DNA from: Curtobacterium sp. MR_MD2014
GTDB lineage: Bacteria; Actinomycetota; Actinomycetes; Actinomycetales; Microbacteriaceae
Reading direction: 5' to 3'
Assembly (NCBI RefSeq): GCF_000772085.1
Contig: NZ_CP009755.1
Coordinates: 3,224,001 to 3,288,000 of the forward strand
Length of the DNA stretch: 64,000 bases
The notes below the pieces were generated by a model. That model saw nothing but the letters and a program-made list of their open reading frames with translations, was not told the origin of the DNA and ran no database searches. This document shows, in pieces, positions 47,684-56,157 of this stretch (positions are counted from its first letter, which is position 1; each line of letters begins with the position of its first letter). Position numbers and translations under genes: made by a program.

Positions 47684-48226
47684 CTAGTGCAGGGCGCCGA
47701 CCGAGGCGAGGCCGGCGCGCAGGAGTGCGCCGCGGCCGCCCTCCATCTCCTCGGCGACGGCGTCGGAGGCTGCCTCCATCGGGCTCATCCACGTGAGCTC
47801 GAGGGCGTCCTGCCGGGGCTCGCAGGTGCCGGTGACGGGGACGACGTACGCGAGGGAGATCGCGTGCTGCCGCTCGTCGGTGAACACCGAGGCGCCGGGG
47901 AGCGGGAAGTACTCGGCCACCGTGAAGGGCGTGGGGCTCGCGGGGAGCTGCGGGAACGCCATCGGACCGAGGTCCTTCTCGAGGTGCCGGAAGAGCGCCG
48001 TGCGGATCGACTCGCCGAACATCACGCGGCCGGAGACGAGCGTGCGCGCGATCGAGCCGCTCGGGGCGACACGGAGCAGCACGCCGACCTCGGTCACGAC
48101 ACCGAGCCCGTCGGTCCGGACGGGCAGGGCCTCGACGTAGCAGATGGGCAGTCGACGACGGACGTCGGCGAGCTCCTCGTCGGACAGCCAGCCGGAGTCG
48201 GGGTCGGGGGTGCGCAGCGAGGCCAT
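47684..48226 (-). CDS. DUF4916 / NUDIX-like protein
   Basis: 180 residues matching the actinobacterial DUF4916 pattern: GWLSDEELADVRRRLPICYVEALPVR, GSIARTLVSGRVMFGESIRTALFRHLEKDLGP, FTVAEYFPLPGASVF and ERQHAISLAYVVPVTGTCEPRQDALELTW. The NUDIX-type fold is likely, though the Nudix box (GX5EX7REUXEEXGU) is not conserved, so hydrolase activity is uncertain. ATG at 48226. Confidence 0.82.
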   Translation of the reverse strand: MASLRTPDPDSGWLSDEELADVRRRLPICYVEALPVRTDGLGVVTEVGVLLRVAPSGSIARTLVSGRVMFGESIRTALFRHLEKDLGPMAFPQLPASPTPFTVAEYFPLPGASVFTDERQHAISLAYVVPVTGTCEPRQDALELTWMSPMEAASDAVAEEMEGGRGALLRAGLASVGALH

Positions 48227-48299
48227 GCACCGTGTCTACCAGTCGCCCCGGCGAGTTCGGCGGGAGGCGCGGTCGCCGTGGACGGCTAGCGTGGTCCCC

Positions 48300-48920
48300 G
48301 TGATCGATGCGGACATCGTGCAGTGGACCCGTCCGACCGGGCAACGCGCGGGCACGCCCCTGCTCGTGGCCATGCACGGGGTGGGGTCGCACGAGCGCGA
48401 CCTGCTCGGGCTCGCGCCCGCGCTGCCGTCCGTCTGGACCGTCGCATCGCTCCGCGCACCGATGCCGTGGGGTCCCGGGTTCTCCTGGTACCCGCTCGGC
48501 ACGCCGGGGTCCCCCGCGCTCGAGCCGGTCGACGCCGCGGTCGCCGGTGTCCTCGACTGGATCGACGCCGTGTCCGCCGACCACCCGCGCATCGGTCTGC
48601 TCGGGTTCTCGCAGGGCGGGTCGATGGCGCTGCAGCTCCTGCGTGCCCGACCGGCCGCGTTCGCCTTCGCGGTGTCGTTGTCCGGGTTCGTGGTGCCCGG
48701 GGTGACCGACTCCCGCGACGAGGCGGTCGCGGCCGTCCGTCCCCGGGTCTTCCTGGGACACGGCGACCTCGACCCGGTGATCCCGGCCGAGGCCACCGCG
48801 CGGACGCAGGCGTGGGCCGCGACGCACACGGACGTGACCGACCGGACGTACGTCGGCCTGCCGCACGCGGTGTCCGCCGAGGAGCTCGCCGACGTGGCCG
48901 CGTTCGTCGACGCGTCCTGA
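48300..48920 (+). CDS. Alpha/beta-hydrolase (phospholipase/carboxylesterase type)
   Basis: 206 residues with the nucleophile elbow GFSQGGS, an acid in GHGDLDPVIP and a catalytic His in GLPHAVS, and an oxyanion-loop MHGVGSHERDLLGLAPAL typical of the YpfH/carboxylesterase family. Soluble. Start is the GTG at 48300. Confidence 0.88.
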   Translation: MIDADIVQWTRPTGQRAGTPLLVAMHGVGSHERDLLGLAPALPSVWTVASLRAPMPWGPGFSWYPLGTPGSPALEPVDAAVAGVLDWIDAVSADHPRIGLLGFSQGGSMALQLLRARPAAFAFAVSLSGFVVPGVTDSRDEAVAAVRPRVFLGHGDLDPVIPAEATARTQAWAATHTDVTDRTYVGLPHAVSAEELADVAAFVDAS

Positions 48921-48967
48921 CGGCCGCTCCCGCGACGGATCCGCGAAGGTGACCGGGTGACCGACTG

Positions 48968-49014
48968 ACGGCCAGGAGGCGCGTGGCGGGGTCGCCACGT
49001 GCCTCCCGTCCGGC
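48968..49014. repeat. 47-bp intergenic palindrome, copy 2
   Basis: Same length and core (ggaggcgcgtggcggg) as the copy at 25986-26032; arms match imperfectly. Located between the convergent esterase and PadR genes, again in a transcript-end position. Confidence 0.65.
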
Positions 49015-49020
49015 ACGGCG

Positions 49021-49701
49021 CTACTCGGCGAGGATCTGCAGCAGGTCCTTGCGGAGCTGGTCGACCTTCGCCGTCGCGGCCCTGGTCTGCTCGTCGGAGG
49101 CGCTGGTGCGGTACATGTGCAGCACCCCCATCGCCTTGCGGAGGGCCTCGACGAACTCGCGCTGCGTGTCGGGCATGCCCGGCGCGGCGTCGAACGCGGC
49201 GGCGATCTCGTCCGCCTTCGCCTCGGCCTCGGCGCGGCCGGCGTCGGTGAGCTCGAAGAGCGTCTTGCGGCCGTCGCCGTTCGAGACGACGAGGTCCTCG
49301 TCGACGAGCTGCTGGAACGTCGGGTAGACCGAGCCGGGGCTCGGCTTCCAGGCACCGCCGGTGCGCTCGGCGATGGTCTTGATCACGGCGTAGCCGTTCT
49401 GCGGGCCCTCGGCGAGCAGCCCGAGGATCGCGAGGCGGACGTCGCCGCGACGGCGGCGCTCGCGCCCGAAGCCGGGGCCGCCGCCGAAGCCGGGACCGAA
49501 GCCCGGGCCGAAGCCGCCGCGTCCGCCGAACCCGGGGCCGAAGCCGCCGCGTCCGCCGTGGTCGTGGTCGCCGCGGTCGCGGCCGGGGAAGCCGTGGCCG
49601 TGGTGCTGCCGCGCGCCGCCGAAGCGGGGGCCGCGCGGACCGGTGCCGCGGGGGCCGCGGCGGGGCGTGGTGCTGTCGAGGTCATCGTACGAGGGGCGCA
49701 T
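49021..49701 (-). CDS. PadR-family regulator with Gly/Phe/His-rich N-terminus
   Basis: 226 residues. Residues 1-85 are low complexity: Arg/Gly/Pro, HHGHGFPGRDRGDHDH (many His/Asp), and GFGPGFGG repeats. Then a PadR winged HTH: RLAILGLLAEGPQNGYAVIK, SPGSVYPTFQQLVDEDLV, and ELTDAGRAEAEAKADE, with a C-terminal coiled helix. The His/Asp-rich stretch could bind metal. ATG 49701 follows; a promoter with an overlapping inverted repeat lies upstream, suggesting autoregulation. Divergent from lhr. Confidence 0.87.
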   Translation of the reverse strand: MRPSYDDLDSTTPRRGPRGTGPRGPRFGGARQHHGHGFPGRDRGDHDHGGRGGFGPGFGGRGGFGPGFGPGFGGGPGFGRERRRRGDVRLAILGLLAEGPQNGYAVIKTIAERTGGAWKPSPGSVYPTFQQLVDEDLVVSNGDGRKTLFELTDAGRAEAEAKADEIAAAFDAAPGMPDTQREFVEALRKAMGVLHMYRTSASDEQTRAATAKVDQLRKDLLQILAE

Positions 49702-49751
49702 GATGACTCCTTCCTGTCGGTGGTGACGTGAGCTCGCGATGCGTTGTGTTC

Positions 49752-49797
49752 CTATCGCGATGGGTCAACGATAGATCGCTACGGATCGGCCTGTCAA
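49752..49797 (-). promoter_or_regulatory. Promoter and operator of the padR-like gene
   Basis: Minus-strand -35 TTGACA (49792-49797) and -10 TATCGT (49768-49773) with an 18-bp spacer. An inverted repeat CTATCG-N11-CGATAG (49752-49774) covers the -10 and the start point, an ideal place for autorepression; PadR operators are often of this type. Confidence 0.75.
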
Positions 49798-49852
49798 GCA
49801 CCCGTCCTCCCTCGGACCGCTGTCGGTGGCGACGGGCAGGATGGGACGGACC

Positions 49853-52800
49853 ATGACGGACGTCCTCGAGCGCTTCTCCCCCGCGACCGCGGAGTGGTTC
49901 CGTGGCGCGTTCCCCGGCCCGACCGCGGCGCAGGCGGGCGCGTGGGACGCGATCTCCACCGGGCAGCACGCGCTCGTGGTCGCCCCGACCGGCTCCGGCA
50001 AGACGCTGGCGTCGTTCCTCTGGTCGATCGACCGGCTCATCAGCGCGAGCGACCGTCCGCCGGCGAAGCAGCGCACCCGCGTGCTGTACGTCTCCCCGCT
50101 CAAGGCCCTCGGTGTCGACGTCGAGCGGAACCTCCGCAGCCCGCTCGTCGGCATCACGCAGACCGCGCGTCGGCTCGGGACGGAACCGCCCGAGGTCACG
50201 GTGGGCGTCCGGAGCGGTGACACCCCGTCGTCCGACCGGCAGCGGCTCCTGCGGCAGCCGCCGGACATCCTCATCACGACGCCCGAGTCGCTCTACCTCA
50301 TGCTCACGTCGCGGGCGCGCGAGACCCTGGTGAACGTCGACACCGTCATCGTGGACGAGGTCCACGCGGTCGCCTCGACCAAGCGCGGCGCACACCTGGC
50401 GGTCTCGCTCGAGCGCCTCGACGACCTGCTCGAGAAGCCCGTGCAGCGGATCGGCCTGTCCGCGACCGTGCGCCCCGCGGAGGAGGTCGCCCGGTTCCTC
50501 GGCGGCCGCGCGCCCGTGTCGATCATCGCCCCGCCGGCGCAGAAGACCTTCGACCTGCGCGTGGTCGTGCCGGTCGACGACATGACCGAGCTCGGCGCCC
50601 CGCCGGTCGGTGCCGACGCGACCGAGTCACCGACGAACGGCTCGATCTGGCCCCACGTCGAGGAACGCGTCGTCGACCTCATCGAGGAGCACCGCTCGAC
50701 GATCGTGTTCGCCAACTCGCGCCGACTCGCGGAACGCCTGACGGCACGGCTCAACGAGATCCACGAGGAACGCGTGCTCGGGGCCGTCGACACGGCGGGT
50801 GTCGGCACGGCTGCGCTCGGCGCGCCGGAGGTCGTGGGCGCGGAGGCCGTGGGCGCGGTGGCCGGGTCGGCTCCCGTCACGCAGTCCCCCGGTCGGGCGT
50901 CCGCGCACGCACCCGTCGCACAGCCGAAGCGACCGCCGGCGCAGCTCATCGGGCAGTCCGGACAGACCGAGGGCGGCGGCTCCGACCCGTCGGTCCCGGT
51001 GCTCGCCCGCGCCCACCACGGCTCCGTGTCGAAGGACCAGCGCGCGATCATCGAGGACGACCTGAAGTCCGGACGTCTGCGCTGCGTCGTCGCGACCAGC
51101 TCGCTCGAGCTCGGCATCGACATGGGCGAGGTCGACCTCGTGGTCCAGGTCGAGGCCCCGCCGTCGGTCGCCAGCGGCCTGCAGCGCGTCGGTCGCGCCG
51201 GACACCAGGTCGGCGAGATCTCGCGCGGCGTGCTGTTCCCCAAGCACCGCGCCGACCTCGTGAACAGCGCGGTCACCGTCGAGCGCATGGTCTCCGGGCA
51301 GATCGAGTCGATCTCGGTGCCCGCGAACCCGCTCGACGTCCTCGCGCAGCACACCGTGGCCGCCGGGTCGATCGACACCGTCGAGGTGGAGCACTGGTTC
51401 GAGCTCGTCCGGCGGAGCGCCCCGTTCAGCTCGCTGCCGCGGTCGGCGTTCGAGGCGACGCTCGACCTGGTGACCGGGCGGTACCCGAGCGACGAGTTCG
51501 CCGAACTCCGGCCGCGCCTGGTGTGGGACCGCGTGCACGGGACCCTGACCGGGCGTCCGGGCGCCCAGCGACTCGCGGTGACGAGCGGCGGCACGATCCC
51601 GGACCGCGGCATGTTCGGCGTCTTCATGGTCAGCGAGAAGGCATCGCGCGTCGGCGAGCTCGACGAGGAGATGGTCTACGAGTCCCGCGTCGGCGACGTC
51701 TTCGCCCTCGGCGCGACGAGCTGGCGCATCGAGGAGATCACGCACGACCGGGTCATCGTCAGCCCGGCGTTCGGGCAACCCGGGCGGGTCCCGTTCTGGA
51801 AGGGCGACGGCATCGGTCGTCCCGCCGAGCTGGGACGGGCGACCGGTGCGTTCGTGCGCGAGGTCGACGCGGCCTCCGACGACGACGCGCGTGCCCGGGT
51901 CGCCTCCGGCGGGCTGGACGAGCGGGCCGTGACGAACCTGCTGACCTTCCTGCGCGACCAGCGTGCGGCGACCGGTCACGTGCCGAACGACACCACGCTC
52001 GTGGTCGAGCGGTTCCGCGACGAGCTCGGCGACTGGCGGCTCATCCTGCACTCGCCGTACGGCATGCAGGTGCACGCGCCGTGGGCCCTGGCGGTCGGCG
52101 CCCGGCTGCGCGAACGGCACGGCATCGACGGCGACGCGATGGCGGCCGACGACGGCATCGTGGTGCGGATCCCGGAGACCGACGCGGAACCGCCCGGCGC
52201 CGACCTGTTCGTGTTCGAGCGCGACGACCTCGAGGCGCTCGTCACCGACGAGGTCGGCGGCTCGGCGCTCTTCGCCGCCCGCTTCCGCGAGTGCGCGGCC
52301 CGGGCCCTGCTCCTGCCGCGGCGGAACCCCGGGCAGCGGTCGCCGCTCTGGCAGCAGCGCCAGCGGGCGTCGCAGCTGCTCGAGGTCGCGCGGAAGTACC
52401 CGACGTTCCCGATCGTGCTCGAGACCGTGCGCGAGGTCCTGCAGGACGTCTACGACGTGCCGGCGCTGCTCGGCATCTCGGACCAGATCGCCGAGCGCCG
52501 CATCCGCCTGGTCGAGCGCGAGACCGAGCAGCCGTCGCCGTTCGCCCGGTCGATCCTGTTCGGGTACGTCGCGGCCTTCATGTACGAGGGCGACTCGCCG
52601 CTGGCCGAGCGCCGGGCGGCGGCACTGTCGCTCGACTCGACGCTGCTCGGAGAGCTGCTCGGACGGGCCGAGCTCCGCGAGCTCCTCGACCCGGCGGTCA
52701 TCGCCTCCGTCGAGCGCGACCTGCAGCGGCTCTCCCCCGACCGTCGAGCGCGCGACACCGAGGGACTCGTCGACGTGCTGCGACTCGTCGGCGCCCTCGA

Positions 52801-54664
52801 GCTGGACGAGCTCGTCGCCCGCAGCTGGGTGGCCGACGCCGCTGACCCCGACGCCGCGCGTGCGACCGTCCGGTCGGCGCTGGAGGCCCTCGAGCGCGAC
52901 CGCCGTGTGCTGTCGTTCACGCAGGGCGGTGCGACGCGCTGGTCGGTGATCGAGGACGCCTCCCGCCTCCGCGACGCCCTCGGCGTCCCGCTGCCGATCG
53001 GCGTGCCGACCGCCTTCGTCGAACCCGTCGCGGACCCGCTCGGCGACCTGGTCGGCCGGTACGCCCGGTCGCACGGACCGTTCGCCGCGCAGGAGGCCGC
53101 GAGCCGGCTCGGCCTCGGCATCGCCGTCGTGCAGGACACCCTGCGCCGCCTGGTCGCCGACCGCCGCGTGGTCGAGGGCGAGTTCCGCCCGGACCGCCAG
53201 GGCGCGGAGTGGTGCGACGCCGAGGTGCTCCGCCGCATCCGGACGAAGTCCCTCGCCGCGCTCCGGCACGAGGTCGAGCCGGTGTCGCCGGACACCCTCG
53301 CCCGGTTCCTGCCGGCGTGGCAGCACGTCCAGGCGCCCGGCACCCGCGGCGGGCTGCGCGGGGTCGACGGGGTGCTGCAGGTCATCGACCAGCTGGCCGG
53401 CGTCGCCCTGCCCGCGAGCTCGTGGGAGACCCTCGTGCTGCCGTCCCGCGTGAGCGACTACTCCACGAGCATGCTCGACGAGCTGACCGCCACCGGCGAG
53501 GTCCTGTGGTCGGGCGGCGGCACGCTGCCCGGGAACGACGGCTGGGTGCGCCTGCACCTCGCCGAGACCGCGTCGACGACCCTGGCGGAGCCCGACGGCG
53601 GCGAGACCACCGAGCTGCAGCGCGACGTCCTCGGAGCGCTGGCCGGCGGTGGTGCCTACTTCTTCCGGCAGCTCGGCCAGGCGGTCGGCAGCACGGACGA
53701 CCAGGCCCTGACGACCGCGCTGTGGGACCTGGTCTGGGCCGGACAGGTCACGAACGACACGTTCGCGCCGCTGCGGTCGATGCTCGGCGGCAAGGCGAGG
53801 TCGACGAGCGCGCCGCGGGCCCGGGCGTACCGCGGGCGGCGTCGGCCGACGCTGCCGTCGCAGTCCGGTCCGCCGTCCGTGGGTGGTCGGTGGTCGATCC
53901 TGCCGCTCGCCGAGTCCGACTCGACCCTGCGTGCGGCAGCGACCGCCGAGCAGCTGCTCGAGCGCTACGGCGTCGTGACCCGCGGTGCCGTGCAGGTCGA
54001 GGGCGTCCGTGGCGGGTTCGCCGGTGTCTACCGGGTGCTCAGCCGGTTCGAGGAGTCCGGCCGGGCACGCCGCGGGTACTTCGTCGAGGGGCTCGGGGCG
54101 GCACAGTTCGCGACGAGCCCGACCGTGGACCGGCTCCGGACCTACGCACGCGACCTCGACGACGACGAGCGCGCCGACCCGGACCGCGAACGCCAGGCAC
54201 TCACGCTCGCGGCGACGGACCCGGCGAACCCGTACGGTGCGGCGCTGCCGTGGCCGTCGGACGACGCCCCCGCCGACCCGGACGCCGACCCCGCTGCTCC
54301 CGGTCCCGCGGCCGACGCCGCTCCGACGGGCGCCCGTGGTGCGGCCGTCCCCGCCAGCCGGTCGACGTCGACGACCGGTCGCGGTCACCGACCCGGGCGG
54401 AAGGCCGGAGCCCTCGTGACCACGGTCGACGGCCGCCTCGCGGTCTACGTCGAGCGCGGTGGGAAGTCCGTCCTGACCTTCACCGACGACCCGGCGGACC
54501 TCGCGGTCGCGGCGCGGTCGATCGCCGCCACCGTGCGGAGCGGGCTGCGGAAGCTCTCGGTGGAGCGGGTGGACGGCGACTTCGTGCTGGAGACGCCGCT
54601 CGGGTCGGCACTGCGCGAGGCGGGGTTCACGGCGACCCCGCAGGGACTGCGGCTGCGTGTCTGA
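49853..54664 (+). CDS. lhr: Lhr large superfamily-2 DNA helicase
   Basis: 3'-5' ATP-dependent DNA/RNA-DNA helicase for DNA repair. The 1603 residues begin MTDVLERFSPATAEWFRGAFPG with APTGSGKT (about 50-57), PLKALGVDVERNL, VDEVHAVASTKRG (motif II DEVH), SATV, then an Ala/Pro-rich insert (about 310-385) and motif V/VI ATSSLELGIDMGEVD and QRVGRAGHQ. The rest is the Lhr-core WH and long C-terminal (Lhr-CTD) region, which in other members carries an oligomerisation domain. ATG 49853 chosen; the in-frame ATG 49826 is weaker. The Nei gene follows by 80 nt. Confidence 0.94.
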   Translation: MTDVLERFSPATAEWFRGAFPGPTAAQAGAWDAISTGQHALVVAPTGSGKTLASFLWSIDRLISASDRPPAKQRTRVLYVSPLKALGVDVERNLRSPLVGITQTARRLGTEPPEVTVGVRSGDTPSSDRQRLLRQPPDILITTPESLYLMLTSRARETLVNVDTVIVDEVHAVASTKRGAHLAVSLERLDDLLEKPVQRIGLSATVRPAEEVARFLGGRAPVSIIAPPAQKTFDLRVVVPVDDMTELGAPPVGADATESPTNGSIWPHVEERVVDLIEEHRSTIVFANSRRLAERLTARLNEIHEERVLGAVDTAGVGTAALGAPEVVGAEAVGAVAGSAPVTQSPGRASAHAPVAQPKRPPAQLIGQSGQTEGGGSDPSVPVLARAHHGSVSKDQRAIIEDDLKSGRLRCVVATSSLELGIDMGEVDLVVQVEAPPSVASGLQRVGRAGHQVGEISRGVLFPKHRADLVNSAVTVERMVSGQIESISVPANPLDVLAQHTVAAGSIDTVEVEHWFELVRRSAPFSSLPRSAFEATLDLVTGRYPSDEFAELRPRLVWDRVHGTLTGRPGAQRLAVTSGGTIPDRGMFGVFMVSEKASRVGELDEEMVYESRVGDVFALGATSWRIEEITHDRVIVSPAFGQPGRVPFWKGDGIGRPAELGRATGAFVREVDAASDDDARARVASGGLDERAVTNLLTFLRDQRAATGHVPNDTTLVVERFRDELGDWRLILHSPYGMQVHAPWALAVGARLRERHGIDGDAMAADDGIVVRIPETDAEPPGADLFVFERDDLEALVTDEVGGSALFAARFRECAARALLLPRRNPGQRSPLWQQRQRASQLLEVARKYPTFPIVLETVREVLQDVYDVPALLGISDQIAERRIRLVERETEQPSPFARSILFGYVAAFMYEGDSPLAERRAAALSLDSTLLGELLGRAELRELLDPAVIASVERDLQRLSPDRRARDTEGLVDVLRLVGALELDELVARSWVADAADPDAARATVRSALEALERDRRVLSFTQGGATRWSVIEDASRLRDALGVPLPIGVPTAFVEPVADPLGDLVGRYARSHGPFAAQEAASRLGLGIAVVQDTLRRLVADRRVVEGEFRPDRQGAEWCDAEVLRRIRTKSLAALRHEVEPVSPDTLARFLPAWQHVQAPGTRGGLRGVDGVLQVIDQLAGVALPASSWETLVLPSRVSDYSTSMLDELTATGEVLWSGGGTLPGNDGWVRLHLAETASTTLAEPDGGETTELQRDVLGALAGGGAYFFRQLGQAVGSTDDQALTTALWDLVWAGQVTNDTFAPLRSMLGGKARSTSAPRARAYRGRRRPTLPSQSGPPSVGGRWSILPLAESDSTLRAAATAEQLLERYGVVTRGAVQVEGVRGGFAGVYRVLSRFEESGRARRGYFVEGLGAAQFATSPTVDRLRTYARDLDDDERADPDRERQALTLAATDPANPYGAALPWPSDDAPADPDADPAAPGPAADAAPTGARGAAVPASRSTSTTGRGHRPGRKAGALVTTVDGRLAVYVERGGKSVLTFTDDPADLAVAARSIAATVRSGLRKLSVERVDGDFVLETPLGSALREAGFTATPQGLRLRV

Positions 54665-54744
54665 CGCGACCAGGGCCTCCCGGGCGTGCGCCGGTGCACG
54701 GGACGTGACACGGCCGACCGGACGAGCCGCAGCGGAGGTGTGCC

Positions 54745-55524
54745 GTGCCCGAGGGTGACACCGTCTTCCGCGCTGCCCGGCGCCTGCACACCGCGCTCGC
54801 GGGCAAGGTCCTGACCCGCTCGGACTTCCGCGTCCCCGCGTTCGCGACCCTCGACCTGGTCGGACGGACGGTCGACGAGGTCGTGCCCCGCGGCAAGCAC
54901 CTGCTGCACCGCATCGGCGACGTGACCGTGCACTCGCACCTGAAGATGGAGGGCCGCTGGGACGTCTACGCGCCCGGGGAGCGGTGGCGACGGCCCGCGC
55001 ACCAGGCCCGGGTCGTGCTCGACGCCGCGGACGTCTCCACCGTCGGGTTCACCCTCGGGGTGCTCGAGGTCGTCCCGCGCGACCAGGAGTCCGAGGTCGT
55101 CGGGCACCTCGGCCCCGACCTGCTCGGTCCCGACTGGGACGCCGACCGGGCGCTCGAGAACCTGACGGCGGACCCGGAGCGCCCGATCGGGCTCGCACTG
55201 CTCGACCAGCGCGTGCTGGCCGGACTCGGCAACGTGTACCGGAACGAGCTGTGCTTCCTGCGGGGGGTGCTGCCGACGCGACCCGTCGGACAGGTGCCGG
55301 ACCCGGCGCGGGCGATCGCGCTGTCGCACCGGCTCATCACGATGAACCGTGACCGCAGCAACCGCGTCACGACGGGCGTCGACCGGCCCGGGCGCCGCTT
55401 CTGGGTCTACGGCCGCGCCGGCAAGCCCTGCCTGCGGTGCGGGACCCCGGTGCGTCGGGGCGAGCTCGGCGACTCGGAGCTCACGCTGCGGGACACCTAC
55501 TGGTGCCCGCGCTGTCAGACCTGA
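54745..55524 (+). CDS. nei: Endonuclease VIII-type DNA glycosylase/AP lyase
   Basis: The 259 residues begin (GTG)PEGDTVFRAARRL, giving Pro2 and Glu3 of the active site, PRGKHLLH with the conserved lysine near 57, HLKMEGRW, and the C-terminal zinc finger CLRC...CPRC. Removes oxidised pyrimidines. GTG start with GGAGG upstream. The lhr-nei pair is found in other actinobacteria (Rv3296-Rv3297 in M. tuberculosis), which supports a joint DNA-repair role. Confidence 0.93.
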   Translation: MPEGDTVFRAARRLHTALAGKVLTRSDFRVPAFATLDLVGRTVDEVVPRGKHLLHRIGDVTVHSHLKMEGRWDVYAPGERWRRPAHQARVVLDAADVSTVGFTLGVLEVVPRDQESEVVGHLGPDLLGPDWDADRALENLTADPERPIGLALLDQRVLAGLGNVYRNELCFLRGVLPTRPVGQVPDPARAIALSHRLITMNRDRSNRVTTGVDRPGRRFWVYGRAGKPCLRCGTPVRRGELGDSELTLRDTYWCPRCQT

Positions 55525-55537
55525 GCCGGGCCGGGGG

Positions 55538-56035
55538 TCAGCGGTCGGCGGCCTCGACGGCGCAGCTCTCGGCGCGCTTCGCGGCGTCGGAGTCCGCGCT
55601 GAACGCGCTCGGTGCCGGCGACGCCGAGCGTGACTCGTCCGAGGTGGCGTCCTTCGCGGTCTGGTTCACGGCGTAGATCGTGCCGTCCCAGTCGTCGGCC
55701 GTCGGGTCGGTCTCCGTCGCCCAGATGGTCAGCTCGTCGTCGTTGGCGTCCTTGCTGTCCGACGGCACGATCGACGCGGCCAGGTACCAGCCACCGTCGC
55801 CCTCCGCCACGTTCGCGAAGTCCGTCGTGTCGTGCGGACCGACCGCGGTGCCGATCGCGTCCACGGCGTTGCTCGCGGCGACGGCGCACTCGGTCGACTG
55901 CGACTTCTGCTCGTCCCCGGGGACCTTGCCGACCGGGTCGATGTTCTGGGCGCCGCCCGGGTCGCACGCCGTCAGGAGCAGGGCGAGGGTGGCAGCGCCG
56001 AGCAGCGCGGTGGCGGTCTTGGCTCGCGTGGTCAT
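55538..56035 (-). CDS. Lipoprotein of unknown function
   Basis: 165 residues: signal peptide MTTRAKTATALLGAATLALLLTAC (lipobox LTAC, lipid Cys about 24), then an acidic extracellular domain with paired cysteines (TECAVAAS and ESCAVEAADR at the end) that probably form a disulfide. No family recognised. It follows the GH81 terminator on the minus strand. Confidence 0.72.
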   Translation of the reverse strand: MTTRAKTATALLGAATLALLLTACDPGGAQNIDPVGKVPGDEQKSQSTECAVAASNAVDAIGTAVGPHDTTDFANVAEGDGGWYLAASIVPSDSKDANDDELTIWATETDPTADDWDGTIYAVNQTAKDATSDESRSASPAPSAFSADSDAAKRAESCAVEAADR

Positions 56036-56093
56036 GTGGTGGACGGTAGGCCGCGGTCCCCGTGCAGGACCCCAGGGCGTCCGGGAAGCGAAC

Positions 56094-56134
56094 GACGGGC
56101 GGTACGCGGTCGGTGGACCGTCGTGCCGCCCGTC
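56094..56134 (-). terminator. Terminator of the glycan synthase operon
   Basis: Hairpin with a 9-bp stem (gacgggcgg / ccgcccgtc) extended by 3 further pairs after one mismatch, 24 nt after the GH81 stop on the minus strand. Confidence 0.65.
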
Positions 56135-56157
56135 GGGCTCGCGCGGGGGACGGGCCG

